NCBI GenBank assembly: GCA_025024175.1
Contig: QCXZ01000041.1
Span: 42,279,786-42,343,785, forward strand
From: Rhyzopertha dominica
Taxonomy: Eukaryota > Arthropoda > Insecta > Coleoptera > Bostrichidae
DNA: 64,000 bases
Reading direction: 5' to 3'
Below the pieces are notes generated by a model. The model was not told the origin of the DNA, did not search any database, and was given only the letters and a program-made list of their open reading frames with translations. Below, one piece after another: positions 25,001-38,900 of the stretch. Position 1 is the stretch's first letter. Every line of letters begins with the position of its first letter. The position numbers were made by a program, and so were the translations under genes.

Positions 25001-25448
25001 AATATTGTCTTAAGATAAGCCCCAATATAAAGACTGGAAAAAGGTATGTTTAAAATGGTAACTGAAAAATAAACACGATGATACTAACGAAAGTGGGCAA
25101 TTTTTAATTAATTTTGCATAGGAAAAAAGCTTAACTACAAAAAGCACACACTTCGCGGTAGAATATACACCAGATTGATGACGTGCTCAGCAAAATTGAA
25201 GATCAAAAGTGTGTTAAAAATATCAAAAGCTTTATTAGAGGCTTATAGTTTATACAGATTCGATTTAAGTTTTCACGGGGAATTCCAAAACAAAATAAAT
25301 AAAATGTACTCTATAAATGTATACATGATGGTTCTGCTGTCAGGTATTACTACATGTGAAACAAACACTTGCATGAAATGAACAATACCTTGGTGCGACA
25401 GGGTAGATAATATAGAAAATAAAAGGAATTGATGGTTCGATGATGATA
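22019..25448. other. No gene recognised
   Basis: AT-rich sequence. A 25-bp perfect tandem duplication lies at 23440-23489. The overlapping frames near 22250-22581 on both strands have no family resemblance I can name. Confidence 0.45.
23440..23489 (+). repeat. 25-bp perfect tandem duplication
   Basis: Two identical adjacent copies (23440-23464 and 23465-23489) of a unit beginning ATGCCAAAATATCATTTC. Their identity indicates a recent slippage or duplication event, or an assembly artefact. Confidence 0.9.
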
Positions 25449-26223
25449 CACAGGGTATTGCAAATTATTAAGTCATCCTATTAGGCCAAAATATGACGAT
25501 TTTGTTAATGGCAAATTTCTGAAAAACGCTTCATTAAAAAAATACAGGGTGTCAAAGTTGATATTTAAAATTATTTTTATACTGCGGATTATCCACAGTT
25601 TTGGAAGTATTGAATTGAAATTTGGTACGAGTTTGTAGTATTTACGTCTAAATGTACCCCTATTGTTAACATTGCTATAAAACCAAATGAATATCAGGGG
25701 GTTTGTAACTTTCTATCCCCCCACCTTTTTTGACATACACCCATAAGACCAGCAGATTTTTATTCTAGTACAAAACTTCATTGTCAGTTGTTTTGGTCTC
25801 TTGTAATTCTTAGACTAATTGCATACATTCAGAGATAAACTTTCCACCTTGCCTATTAGTAATAAATGTCTTTTCCAAGCCTACTTAGAAATCTTGTTAA
25901 CTATTGGTTTGAGCATTAAAGACCCTTTTTTGCATGCTACAGTGGAAAATATACCAACAATAGTAACAATTTACGAGAGCAAAATCATTATCTTTAATAG
26001 ACAATTGAAAGATTGACAGACGGACAGATTGAAAGTTACAAACCCCCCGATATTCATTTGTTTTTATAGTAATGTTAACAATAATTTAGGGGTACACTTA
26101 CATGTAAACACCTCCAAAATTGTGGATTATATTCTAAAGAAAAAACGATTTTTTTTGACACCCTGTATTTTTAAATAAAGCGTTTTTCAGAAATTTACCA
26201 ATACTAATTTGCAACATCCTGTA
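25449..26223. mobile_element. Foldback MITE, family FB-A copy 2
   Basis: A 775-bp relative of the element at 3987-4981. It has the same terminal CAGGGTRTTGCAAATTA, the same internal order and the same inverted arms, with some deletion in the right arm. TA flanks both ends (25447-25448 and 26224-26225). The spurious frame 25819-26016 lies in its centre. Non-coding. Confidence 0.85.
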
Positions 26224-26225
26224 TA

Positions 26226-27109
26226 TCTAAATGATGAAGTAAAGAAACTATATCTAGGTATAAAAACGAAAACTAAGCTTAATAACCACGAACTTAGGGC
26301 AACCGATTACCGAAGAAGACGATATTCTACCCAGATGAATAGAGGCGAAGAAGAATAATCAGATAAGAAGGAAATAAAGAGTGTTGCGAGAGCATTGCTT
26401 TTTACGGCGATAAAATACTGACGATATGGGGACAAAAACAATCTAAAATCCATAATTAACGATGTAGCGGAGAGTATAGTGTAATCCTTAGGAGGAAGAA
26501 AAATATTAGTTACCAAGACCAAAACCATACCATCTAAATAAAAGTATAGATCTTAAACAGACGTATGTAAGTGTAAAATAGTAAAAAAATTAATGAAGCT
26601 TTAGGAATATGCACTACCTAGCAAGATAATAAATAAAATTAATAAAGATTACGTTGCAAAAACACAGAAAGTAGAAAAACTGTAATGGCATTGTCTTAAA
26701 AATTTAAAGTTAAGAAATCTTTAAATATAGGGATACGTTATCGTCCATTATGTTTCATATAGATAGTATTGGAAAAGGATATTAAGCAAGAATATAGCAA
26801 TATCCACGAAACTGTGGTTATTGTGTTAAGAAATAATATTATATACAAAAATGTTGCCTGTCAATAACATTATTTAGAGTTTTCTGCGGAAATTAACGAT
26901 TTTCTGTTAGATATCAAATGAGTCTCCTCATGGCGAAATATAAAACTTTCAATTATTTTTATATATAGTGTTCCATATAATAAATAATTTACAAGATCTA
27001 GTCGATTACAAATTACAGCCTTATAATAAATACATTTATTAAACTGCATCCTTATTTTTATACGACTGCTAAAAAGAAATTCCGACAAAAATACAATTAC
27101 CTCAGCTCA
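26226..27109. other. No gene recognised; possible LINE debris
   Basis: A plus-strand stretch at about 26265-26540 reads as a Lys/Arg/Glu-rich peptide with few stops, reminiscent of decayed LINE ORF sequence. No diagnostic motif could be found. Confidence 0.25.
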
Positions 27110-27490
27110 TCTGTTTCTCATTTTGTTGCTGGATTTTAGGCGGGCGGAGAGCAGAATTTCCAGGACATCTATTATTTTGCCTTTATTGTGAAATGAGAAA
27201 ATGCTTACGGTCTGGAGCAACCTGGCTGTAGGGAGTGCCGCCAGAAGTTTCGCTTTTAACTTAATTTGAAAAGTTTTATTACGCGTTTGACGTTGAAGCT
27301 TAAATCAACTTCTAGGAAATTGCGAATTGGAGGGACGAAGTGCACCGCGGAACGACACCTTTCAGGGCGAGGGGTTTTGTGGGCGCCGTGGAAATAATAT
27401 TGCGTAATTTGACAATTACAGGGCTTCCAAATGGATTTACTGTTTCAGACATCGCTGTATAAAAGCTTTGCTTCGGCTTAAAGCCTTAGA
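27110..27490. promoter_or_regulatory. Higher-GC non-repetitive island
   Basis: About 380 bp with raised GC and CpG content, abruptly bounded by AT-rich DNA. It has no coding or repeat signature. It ends with a TATAAAAG motif near 27461, but no convincing gene follows. Confidence 0.25.
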
Positions 27491-27969
27491 AAAAGTGTAA
27501 ATTCAATGTGAAACAAGGTAAACTAACTCTGCTTACAAGGTTTATCGATGTTCTGTTTTTATTACATACAATGACTAATGATAATAATAAATGTGATGAA
27601 AATCAGATAGATGGAATAGCGTGTCCAATTTTGAGCACTTTCGTTTCGTGCGTTTTCACTAAACTGAAGATTTTGGGTTACAATTTGCCATAGTTCTCTT
27701 CGATTTTAATTTACCGTGTGGTTTTGGCAACTTTTGGTTTTTACAATAAAAAAAGGACAAGAAGTAACACAAAGAAGAATAGGGAAGAATATGTCCCGGA
27801 TTTAATCAATCAGTTAAAAGAGAATATAGCAAAGAGAGATAACAGAAGAAGAAGAAAACGAAGAAGATAAGCGATGAGAGAAGTAAAAGAAGAGTTGGAA
27901 CAAATCAAATTAGAAAAATCAGACAGGGCATGATTAAATGCTCAGGATAGGAAGGGTGGAATATACTGC

Positions 27970-29235
27970 TATTGATGTACGAAAAGGTATAGCATAGGAA
28001 TAGTACCTAATGACTGGGAATTAGGGGCACTACACCGACATTCAAGTAAAAGGAAGCATCACTCTTTTTAGAATCTAAGACATATAAGATAATTTTGGAT
28101 GCTCGCGTCAGAACTATCGCAGAATTACAACTAGACAAATCCCAGAGTGGCTTTAGGAAGGGACATAGCATACAACACAACATACCTACCATTGAATAAA
28201 TCATTGAAACAACTAATAAACGAAGCACAGAAACACACCTGGTATTCATAATTCTGGATAAAGCATTTGATCGAATTTAGAGACGTGTGGTACAGGAGAG
28301 ACAAAAAAACGCGTGGAGTCCATATAAGATGAAGAATATCGATAGCCAGAATGTACCACAACACACGAAATTACACGTACAGAAAGATTTTCAATAAAAG
28401 ATGCCCTTTCGAAAGAGGAGAGTTCAAAGCCCAAAGTGCAACCATTAAATGTAGGATTAAAAGCCTACAACCACTGTGTTGCGAATTAGCCGATAATGTA
28501 TTAATATGCGGAAAACCTGGAAAATAAAACCAGGAAAATTTAGATATATGTGCGATGCACTAAAGACCGGAAACATGGAAATCAACGTAGAGAAGACAAA
28601 ACATATATTTATAGGAAACAAAAATGAGTACAAAAACTTCACAGTAAACCGCAGAGCGATTGAGACAGAACAGTGAACGACGAAGTGGAAATAGGAAGTA
28701 TGACTGACAAAACATCAAAGTTGTTTTACTGCCACTAAAACAATTACTTGCAGAAAAACAGTTAAAAAAACACAAATTTATAGTTTTTAAAACAATATAC
28801 ACACTAATACTGATGTTTGGGTCCCCAAAGATGGGCGTTTAACCGACAGAGATGAGAAACCTTTATAAAGCAAGGGGCATCACGAGAAAAGACAGAATCC
28901 GAAACGAAAGAGCGAGAGATGAATTGTATATAGAGGCAACCACAACAAACATGGAATAACAATAATAGAAGTGGTTTGGACATTTGGCATGCACCGAAAA
29001 CGGTTAAACAAGCATCATGGGAAGCTACAGCACTGCAAAAAAGGAAATAAAGAGAACCGAGAACAACATGGGGTGCTACGGTCAGCAAGATCCTGCAAAA
29101 GAGGGTAAAGATTTGGAGAGAAGCGAGAAACCTAACAGGAAACAGGAAATTTATGATGGAAAACGAAAAGCGAAAACCCTACAGCCATATTTACTCTATT
29201 TACTTCAACGGCCGTCTACTATGATTATGTAAAAT
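27970..29235 (+). pseudogene. LINE (non-LTR retrotransposon) ORF2 relic, RTE-like
   Basis: A decayed reverse transcriptase read in pieces across frames on the plus strand. The pieces, in the expected order, are: GIVPNDWELG (about 27990), the finger segment LDKSQSGFRKGHSIQ (about 28130), a LDKAFDRI segment (about 28255), a degenerate YADD box reading LADNVLICG (about 28485), then the C-terminal GITRKDRIRNERARDE (about 28890), a WFGHL segment (about 28975) and the terminal basic region (29017-29232) with an RTENNMG-like block. This resembles the insect LINE group annotated with the craniofacial-development-protein-2-like proteins. It carries many stops and frameshifts and is non-functional. The 5' part is lost. 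Confidence 0.75.
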
Positions 29236-32200
29236 ATAATACCATACAAGAGAAGCTTGAGAATATGTATTTCAATACCACTATCTTCACTTTGTTTATC
29301 TGGTGACCGTCATTGCTCATATTAGGCATCCAGAAAAAGGGAACATATTTGCTAGTTTGAAAAGCAATGCATAGTTAAACACAGATCATAACTCAGCCGC
29401 GTCCCAGAGAAGACGGAAAAAGGATAAAAATAATTGGTATCTTTCGCAAAACGCAGAAGCAATGCCTGCAACATATGGTACAAAAAGTATAGTAAGAAGT
29501 TAAGGAAAATTTGAAGCTTAGAGAATTTAAAAAAAAAATTGGTTCCGTCATTATAAAATTTAGATGCCGGTGATGCCAAACTCCAAATAAAAATTTAATT
29601 ATCATAATAGAAAAAGGAAAGGACCCAACAAAGGCATTTTGAAGCTCGTGTTTAATTTTCTCTTTGTCTATGAGAATTTTTTTAAAGAAGTTATTCCAGA
29701 ACTCTTGAAGAATGTTCCATTGACTCATTATAAATCAGACCATCTCTCTCAAGATGGCGCCGCAAGCTACAACTTTAGGTTGTTAAGATCACTTCTGGGC
29801 GACAACTTTTCTCGATGATAGATGGACATGTGTGATAACTAAACCTTCTAGGTTTTATGTTGAGTTTTAGACTAAATCAAGTATATAAGATAACGACATG
29901 CATTTGAAACAGAACTTTCCGAGGCAAATGATTGGCTAATGCTCTTGGAAGCAGGACTGCTCATCTGTATTGCTCCAAACATTTTTTAAAATAGGATTAT
30001 AAGAGCAATTTACTCACCACAACACGCACTCATGACAAACGAATCGTCAACTTACCTGAAATAAAAAAAAGATTGTTATAGTAGACATACCAGGTTATTA
30101 CAGAAAAAAATATACACGTCTATTCTATACAAAAGACTTTTTGGGCAGATTAACCCTTTAATTTACAGTGTGTGTGTAAAGCTTTACTTAAGGCTTCTAA
30201 GAATTCGTATATTCGTGTAACTTACCTACACATAAATTTTAATATTCAAAAATTGAACTGTTCACTGAGGAAACATAATGGTATAGGTCTTAAGAACAAA
30301 TCACTGCGAAATTGTCTAAGAAACATTAAATTTTCAAAACATATAATGAAATCTTTTTAATACAAGATTTGTGTAAGTACATTAAATCATTTATGATACT
30401 AAATAAACATTCACCTAGATATGAAGATCTAAACAGTAACAACAGCTTTCTTCTACTGAATTTGAATAATCAATCTGGGCTGCACTTCTGGGAACACAAT
30501 TTTAAAACATTAACATTTTCGCGTTTAGTATAGTTTTACAACCTGAAATTAATTCGAACTAGGGTTTATTTTAAAAGTTCCATTAATTTACTAAAACCCT
30601 TGGAATTAGGAGCAGGCCGAATATATTTAAAAGCATAATAATGGCCACTGACTGCCTCCAGTAAAGGAGAAAAAACAATACTCATTCCTCAAGAACAATT
30701 TTTATTAACCTGACCCGTTCGCGAAGAAAGAAGAAAATAGAACAAATTCTGCGTAAACATAAAGCTATGTAAGGAGACCCATGTAAATAATACCGCAACA
30801 ATATACCGTGCACACAACAAAATAAAAAGAACCGCGCAATAACACAGTGCGGAATCTGGGACGCGCTGTATGAATAACAAAAAAAACCTGAATGTAACGT
30901 AACTGTCAACCGTGAAAACGTTAACTGTTCGGAGGATGTATAAACAGTGGACAAACGATACACCGTATCATAAGGTGTACGCGTTTTTTGCAATATTGTT
31001 AACATACCTTTGCGCCTTCTGTTTGCACATGTTGAGTAAATGTTTTATTATGGCGCTCCACTATGTCTGCATATTATTAAGGTCGCACGGGACGCATAAC
31101 GGAAAAGAGACGTATGTCTCTTATGACGCGAGACAAATGAACTTCTGTTTAATTTCAAAATATTATGGTATCTTGTTTTCTTATGTAGTTTACGGGTAGG
31201 GCTATTCTAGTCATACATAATTTTAAAGTTAAAGTTATTTTAATTAAATATTTTTATCAAATCATTTTACCTCTTTTGTCGTATTTCTATTTTAATTTTT
31301 TTAAATTAAAATCACCACTTTCAGTAGGAAAATGACAAATGCAAATTTTTCAACTAGGCTACTTTAACTACATAATAATAAGATCAAGTAAATGATCAAA
31401 CATAGGAATTTACGTATGTTTGGATTTGAGAAGACATCCTTTAATAAAAATTTGCCCTTTTTTGCTTTACAAAGTACATGTGGTTGATGATTATACAATA
31501 CGAAAAATATGTTTTACAATAAGAAAACGGTATAACCTAGGTACATACCTTCAAATAGAGATAAAATTTTGCCTAACCATCAGCTTTCAACCACTCTTCA
31601 TATTTCCTTTTTGTGGATTCATTTCACTCGTCTTCTTTACATTTATTTACTGTACCGTTGACCGTTGACTGTACCAAATATTTCTTTACAACTAAGGCAA
31701 ATTTCGTTTGAAACTTCCATTGATAATAGTTCTTCCCATCAAACTTGATATCTCAAGTTTGTGCACAATTTTATTTTTTTTATTCAGATAAAACTCTAAG
31801 TACTTTTTAACATACAACGCCGTAGTATCTGGGCCCATAACCTCTTAGATACAGGGTTATGCAAAATTATCAAAACGATCGATTATTTCAAAAGACACAG
31901 GAGTTTTATACAAAAGTAGTAAGGCTTTTAAAAATCTACATACCTGTAATAAATTGGAATATACAGGTTCGCACAAAAAGTTGTGGAGAATAGAAGTTAT
32001 TTTTTAATGGAAACTCCTGTATATTATTATTTATTTTGATCCTCTTGTAAATTTTGAACATCTTTATCAACCATATGTTATGGCTAAATTCATTAGTTTC
32101 CCAGTTCATAAACACACCTCACTGTGACTACTTAAATATAAATTATATTATTCAAATAATAGTAGCCCGAGATATCACAATAACATTGAGCGAGGAATAT

Positions 32201-33479
32201 GGATGACTTCTAACAAATAATAAATAGATTAATATGTGCAATATGGACAATGAACACTTTAGCTTTAATCGAAAAGAAAAATATAAATTTCTAACGGGAA
32301 ATACAAAGTGGAAAAGGACAAAAAAAGATAAAAAGCTCTTGCTCAGTGGCTCGCTCAGTGGTGTCGAACTTCTGCAATAATTTTAACTGTCCGATCGGGT
32401 ACTTATTCTAAATACCAAGAAAACATAGATATAGGAATTAAAAAATACACATTTTCCAACTTCATCACCAACCCTTCTATTTGACCGGTAAAGTTAATAA
32501 TCATTATTTTGAAAATTATCATCACACGTGAACCTGCGCTTCATAAAGGTAACATCAAATTTTACACATATAGCAAATCGTTCTCGACTTCATAATACTT
32601 AGAGTACTATTTTACATTTGGTTACATTAATATTTCTTTCTGTTAAAAGCTTAGTAAAATGTATTCTAATAATAAACAATTTCTATGTAAATTGTTTCGC
32701 TATGCATGCATACACCGGCATAATGTTTTCCTAATCGTTTACATGAACATTTAACATGAAGAAAAAATTTCGTTAATTTTTGCATTNGAGAGGATATGGG
32801 ATTTAGACACGTTGTAAATTTAGTAAATGCTTGGAGAACTAGCTTGTTTCTGGCTAAGAAGAAAATTTCTTCAATGTTTTAACATTAAAACAAATTGCAA
32901 GATTTAGAAAACGAATGAAGGNATTAAACCACATATCACCTAGAGGCGATTGAAGAAAATGGTACGATGGCGGCATCGTCTTTAGAACCGGTCCTGGTAA
33001 ATGGCTTTAGGCCCAATAAAAAAAAACATTTTATACAAGTGTCATTACCAAACTCCCACAACTACGATAAAAGCGCACAGACTTAGAGGGAGAATGCGTG
33101 CAGAGTACAGAGTAAAAATCATATAATTATTGTAGCTAAACAAAAAGTTACAGCCAAATTCATGTTGAGACTTTTTAAGCAGCTTCAGTATATATGGTCG
33201 GAGAATTATCAATTATTATCAACAATCACCTTATCAATCAAATCTTCAATACAGCAATAACGGACACTCATCAAGCGTACTAAAGGCATATTGCTAAGTG
33301 ATTAATAGGGAACAAGAATCTTGCTTATACCCATTTATGAATAGTACTGTAATACTGAATAACTTAAACATCTGCTGTACGTTGTTCCTTAATTAGAATA
33401 AAAGCTGGAAACGACTCGAGTAACAAACATATGTGACGAATGCGTTTCTATTTTTTTACATCATACATACTGCGTAAAC
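29236..33479. other. No gene recognised
   Basis: AT-rich sequence. Frames at 30682-31005 (minus) and 30912-31199 (plus) lack domains and overlap each other on opposite strands. A weak inverted pair around ACAGGAGTTT at about 31905-32025 may be a small Tc1-like relic. Confidence 0.45.
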
Positions 33480-33900
33480 AAACTTCCTCGATGATTACAT
33501 ACGGAGCTGCTCATGCCAAACTTGGAAGGCACGTGCATTATGCAATGTCAATCCTTTAACCCAACCTCTCAATTTCCCATTACGCGCAGCGCCGGCTTTC
33601 GTAGAAAGCAGAAAACTGTTGATTTCTAATCGATGATCGAGTTCTTTGCGTTTTTTCCGGGATAAAGAAAGTCGGTATTTCAACCAACTTTTTTTGGGAA
33701 GTCCCCAGTGCCAACTGAATAATCAAGGAGTTGGAAATATGTACGGCTGTCGGAGCGGGCAAATGGTGCATTAAAATTTATGGGGTCGTGGGAAACGTAA
33801 ACAATGAAATTGGAAACTGGGGCGGCACAGGGACGGCCGTGAAAATCGCAGGGAAGATTATGGTTTACATGGAGTCGGTGTTTTGAATTTCATGTAGGTG
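33480..33900. promoter_or_regulatory. Higher-GC non-repetitive island
   Basis: About 420 bp of complex, GC-richer sequence. Two overlapping minus-strand frames (33495-33683 and 33580-33771) show no known domain and no coding pattern. It is a candidate conserved regulatory element or a lone non-coding exon. Confidence 0.25.
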
Positions 33901-34055
33901 CAACAGGTGACAATGCAAATGAATTGCTTTAGTTAAAACAAAAAAATACATCTTATAACTATAATAACAATATTATGAAATGTTATGGCGTTCAGCAGCG
34001 TTACATAGTGAACTTTGATGTAAATATGCCGCCTTTGCCCTGGATTCTGAAAAGG

Positions 34056-34126
34056 GTCCTGATAGCACAGTGATAGAGCGTTTGACTTGTATTCAAAAGG
34101 TCCCGAGTTCAAATCTCGGCCAAGGC
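34056..34126 (+). repeat. tRNA-Thr(UGU)-like sequence, probably SINE head or pseudogene
   Basis: The folding gives a perfect five-pair anticodon stem (TTTGA/TCAAA, 34081-34085 and 34093-34097) with loop CTTGTAT, giving T33 and anticodon TGT. The T stem is perfect (CCGAG/CTCGG) and TA stands at positions 8-9. The D stem has one mismatch, and the acceptor pairs at only five of seven (one of these a G-T pair) in GTCCTGA/CCAAGGC. No CCA and no T-run terminator follow closely. The arrangement is close to a functional tRNA, but acceptor mismatches favour a SINE-derived or decayed copy. Confidence 0.55.
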
Positions 34127-35123
34127 TGGCAATACCCTTTCATTTCATTTTATGCCTGCAAACGCAATAAAAATATCACGTATTATGCTTATTTATAATA
34201 ACAATCTTGGTAATTTTGTCAATAACCATCAGTAGATACGTTCATTATTAGTATTTCTCCAAATTTGTGTTCCATTTCCCGCGTCCTATCAGCTGATCGT
34301 TAGTGAGTCGCAGCTGTCATATCGCATCGACTATGGTAACTACACACTTGGATTTTTCGTTGCAATGTATTTGAATATGAGCGACGTGTGTGTTTATTTG
34401 AATGCTTTACTGGAGTCTAAAAGTATTACAGGAGGTAATAATAAGGCGTTTACTTACATTTAATGATGCTTACCATTGCAACTACTTTAAATGTTGATCA
34501 TTTAATCATTCCGACGTAAAGAAAAAATGATACTGGAGTGACAGTGTTTGCGTTATTAAGCTTGCAGACGTTGGCATTGTTACCAAATCCTCAGGAAATC
34601 TCAATCGCAGGTACTTTAAAGACAACACATCAGTTATTTCACATGTAACATGCATTTGCAAGGGAAGATTTGAAGGGTAATACAGGCACATCACGCCTGC
34701 CTTGTTGTTTTTAATCAAGAGAAAACACTTTTAACTTGCTCTTTTTGGTAGATAATTCCATTTGATTAATTAGATTCAAGAAACTAACTACAACTTTGTG
34801 GTAGTACATAACACAAAGACTTTCAGTAGCTGAAAAACACGACCAAAGACACTAAGGTGCATGCTCCCAACGCTCACTTGGAATGTATGTCAAAAACGAC
34901 ACCAGTGTGCCTGTTGCTTAGCTAGAATCGCGAATTGAGCTTCTAAAGAGTGGTTTTTTAAACGTATCCGAATTTTCGGAAGGGATAACTTCCAACTAGG
35001 CTGCCACTTCTTATTAATGCAAATGTCATTATGTTCAATAAGGTCTAACAATTCATTTCGAAAAGATTTACACAACAACGTTTCCAAATCTTAGAGATTT
35101 ATAATCAAAATCAAGTATTGAGT
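34127..35123. other. No gene recognised
   Basis: Short opposing frames only (34506-34718 and 34890-35087, minus). Neither contains a recognisable domain. Confidence 0.5.
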
Positions 35124-35935
35124 TATGAAAACTTATGCAGCTCTTCATCCAATTAATGGTCCGAATAATCGTCCATCAAAACGTGTTATTCGTAGGTTAC
35201 CAACCAGAATGAGATCAGCCCGTTTCGAAGAAAATACTGCTGCCGTTGAAAGAGAGCCGAATTTGTGGTTTCGTCGGGGTGCGTAATAATGTGAGCTCTG
35301 TCCATCGACAGTGTAGAAAATTTTACACTAGGATCTTTGTGTTAAGGCTTATAAAATTCAATTATTTGAAAAAAAAACTGTTTTTAGTAACGAAACTCAC
35401 TTTTGGTTGCATGGCTTCGTCAATAAACAAAAATTGGCTCTTTTGGAGTTACCATTACATCCTGAAAAAGGCATGGTCTGGTATGGTTTGCACGCCGACG
35501 GGATCCTTGGCTCATTTTTCTTAAAAATGATGCCGTTTAACATGCTATGGTCAATGAGGAACAATACCGCGTGAACAATTATTTGTTTCCAAATTTGAGT
35601 GACATGGGCGTCGAAGAAATATGATTTCAACAAGATATAGCTGCCAGCCAAACACTGACTGAAATCATCGATTTCTGAGTCTTGGCGATAACCGATTTTA
35701 CGAAACGGACCTACCGCGGTCGTGTCATTTGTCATTTTCTTCGGGGATATGTCAAGTCATTGGTTTAAGCCAACAAACTAGCAACTATTGCCGATTTAAA
35801 AGCCAATTTAGAACCTACTGTTGGTGAAATACGGCCCAAATTCATGAAAAAGTGGTACAAAATTGGACCGATAGGCTGCGCTTCGTAACTCATATTCGTA
35901 ATGGTCATATGCCACAAACCATTTTCAAATATTAA
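35124..35935 (+). pseudogene. DUF4817/DDE mariner transposase relic
   Basis: A nearly full-length C-terminal two-thirds can be followed on the plus strand with several frame changes: ENTAAVERE (about 35238), a KAYKIQL segment (35345), the first catalytic motif FSNETHFWLHGFVNKQ (about 35386, where the catalytic Asp has become Asn), HPEKGMVWYGLHADGI (35465), an FQQDIA segment carrying the second Asp (35615), and the GYVKSLV segment (35745). It ends HMPQTIFKY and stop at 35935. The SCDLTPLDY segment with the third Asp is deleted. It is inactive and clearly a different subfamily from the 6.7-kb copy. Confidence 0.82.
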
Positions 35936-38900
35936 GTGATAAAAAAATGAAATAAAACCAACTTCGTGCTTTTTTCATTACAAATGTGTGTTTTATTTAA
36001 ATTCTAATCCGTATATAAGGTTAAAAACACCCCATACTAAAATAAGAAACCCTAAATCTGAGGGAATCAAAGACAGTTTATCTTAAGAAAAATTTTATTG
36101 TGTATCAAAATGTGCAAAACATGTAATTTAATAAAAATTTACTTTATCAGATGTGAAGTGCAATAATTCACAAATTAAAGTGAGTGAAATAAAACTATTA
36201 TAACACATTAAGCTGGTAAGTTAGCCCCCCACCCAAAAAAATACCTTGTCTGAATCATACTTAAACAGATTTTCTCCAAATACGGTATTACGTAAATTAT
36301 TAATGGTAAATATCTTCGGTACCAACCTAAATTAAACAGACATAATAAGGTGTCAGACAGAAAAATCTTTGAATAAACACAGTGGTGTTTTTCCAAACCG
36401 CAAATTGTCAATAAGAATATTGAAGTATACTATACGTAAATATATCTCATAAAAAAGAAAGTTCTCAAAAACACACACAATTATTTATAAAGACAAATGC
36501 AGAAGGTACTCAAGTTTTAGGGCCAAAAATAATAATAACATTAATAGTATATTTTTCCAGAACACCAATTTATAAAAATATTAAACTCGTTTGTACTTTT
36601 CTAATGCACCGTGTGTTAGTTTTTGCGCCTGGTGTGTTTCATTTTTTTCCCAGATTGTCAATATTTTTCGTGACCTCGACCTTCGAAAATGGATCAACTT
36701 GTATAGTGCCGTGAGCAGGTTCTTTGTTAGTTTTTACGCTGTCAAAAAAGTTGCATTAATATTAAACCGATATAGGTACTAGGTATACTATGCCAACCAA
36801 ATATATATTAAAAAACTAACTATCGTCAATATAAAGGGTTAAAGAAAGTGTAAATGCTAATGAAATATTTCCTCCTTGAATGACATAAAAACGAGAAAGG
36901 ATTTTGAGAGGTTTTTGAAATAATGTAACTAGAACTAAGTTCAAATTGTGAATAACTGGGGAGTGGCGCGAGGCATATGAAAAGGAACGAGTTCTTTAGG
37001 TATAATGTTTACTCAAAGTAACGCTTGTTTTGCTTATAATGCTCACTTATTTCACCTATTACAACAATCTTCCAACAATAGCAACGTTATTAGCGTATAG
37101 GCCAGGAACACATGCTGATATAAACCAACAAAAAATAATTTGAGTATTTTCACAACTATATTCACAAAACACACACACACACATATAAAACAAAAGAAAC
37201 CCGTTCGCACTGCTATGACAGGAGACAATCAAGTCTATATTCACTAATAATAGAGCTCTGAATTTATATTATACCTCCACTATAATTACTATTAAGACAT
37301 AACTACGGGCTCTAAAATATTTGGCTATAGTAAAACCGAGTAAGACACAGCATATTATTAAAGTATAATGGAATATTACATCAGCCTAATGTCAGGGTAC
37401 GGCCTTAGGAACGTTTACGTTAAAATTATTGTCTAAACACATGTTCTAGATTGGGCGTTTGGCTCATAAACTATTTCCGCAGAGACTGCCAACTATGAAT
37501 GTCGGCGAACGGTGCGGAATTAGTTTTCCGATCAACATATCTCAAGGAAACAATATGAACTTTTCATTTTCACAAAACACATGTGCTTGGAGTATTTATT
37601 TAAAAAAATTTGTGAAGTAACATCTGCTCGGTGTAGCCACTTAAAATAGATGGGATAAATAACGCATTTGTTGAAATTTTTTTCGCGTTAGTCAGATGAT
37701 GCTATCAGGCATACGGGACATTTACGGACAGTGCTCTAATGAATGTAACGTATAATGAAATTACTACTTTCCGCCTTGGCAATATTGAACTCCCTGAACG
37801 TAAATTAAGCAAGGGTAATTATGGCGTAATACGGCGGTTATGCAGTATTTACAGCGTATGTTGCAAATAAAATATGCATTTTACAGTTTAATACAGCAAA
37901 ATAGATAACTGTTTCAAAGTTTGTTACTCAATGACAAGCAAGGATGATCCTCTGTTAGTACTGACATGAAATATAAACTATGTAAGTATTTGCCATTGAG
38001 TCTCAGTAATATTGTATTTAAACTAATTACTTCATTCGGATAATTGTTGCACCCCAGAGAATTTGGCACTGCCTTTAGCTGATATTACAAGTAAGCGCTG
38101 TAGATGCTTTTACAAGATTACACTATGGCACCAAGTCGAGAAACTTTCAAACGGAAGTTCTGCATCTAGGAAAGTGCAGTAATTTGCTAGCACTCTAGAG
38201 TAGCTGCAAAGCCTCCCATATTTATCAAACATTTTAGGACCTCGGCCAAAGAGTTACTCATATTGTAAAATGAAATTAACGAAAATTAATTATGTATATG
38301 CCGAAGGATAAAAGTCAACCAAAGCAAATGTTTACTGCTAGAAATGGAAGAATTTTTTCCATAATAATTTAATATCTCTTTCCAAATATCCATATAAAAC
38401 CAGCAATGAAGCATACATGCGGGCCCATGAAGATTTACGAAAAATCGAAGCTCAATAGCTCAATAGATTTTGCTGGTCAATTAGCGGAGTGATATAGTCG
38501 CTCGATATTTTTTGTCTGCCAAAGATCCAAACTTTCGTTATTTCTAATATTTAGGCAATAATGATAATGTTGATTATGTAAATATAGACTGTACATTCTT
38601 TTCTAAACACGAATAATATTAGACTTGGTTAATTTGAAAGCAATCTAAAACGAAGTTCACATCTGCTTCGCATCTAGTAATGCTTGGTGTTCTAGTATCA
38701 GAATATGGGAGATCTATCAACCGTATTTTATTTCGGCTCATATCCTAAAACAAATCTTTGCAGATATATGGATTTATAAGAAGCACGTTTCGGTTTCAAA
38801 TTATAGTGCTGTATTGCTAGAACCATAAATCATAAAATCTTTTATTTGCGGGTGGTCCACTTATCTTGCTCACTCATTTCATGGCTTTATGTGGAATCTT

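Noticed and set aside
28007..29088. Several overlapping minus-strand frames of 60-94 codons
   Set aside because: Shadows of the plus-strand LINE relic, which shows ordered RT motifs.
30682..31199. Opposed 107- and 95-codon frames
   Set aside because: They overlap on opposite strands, have no domains and no supporting signals.
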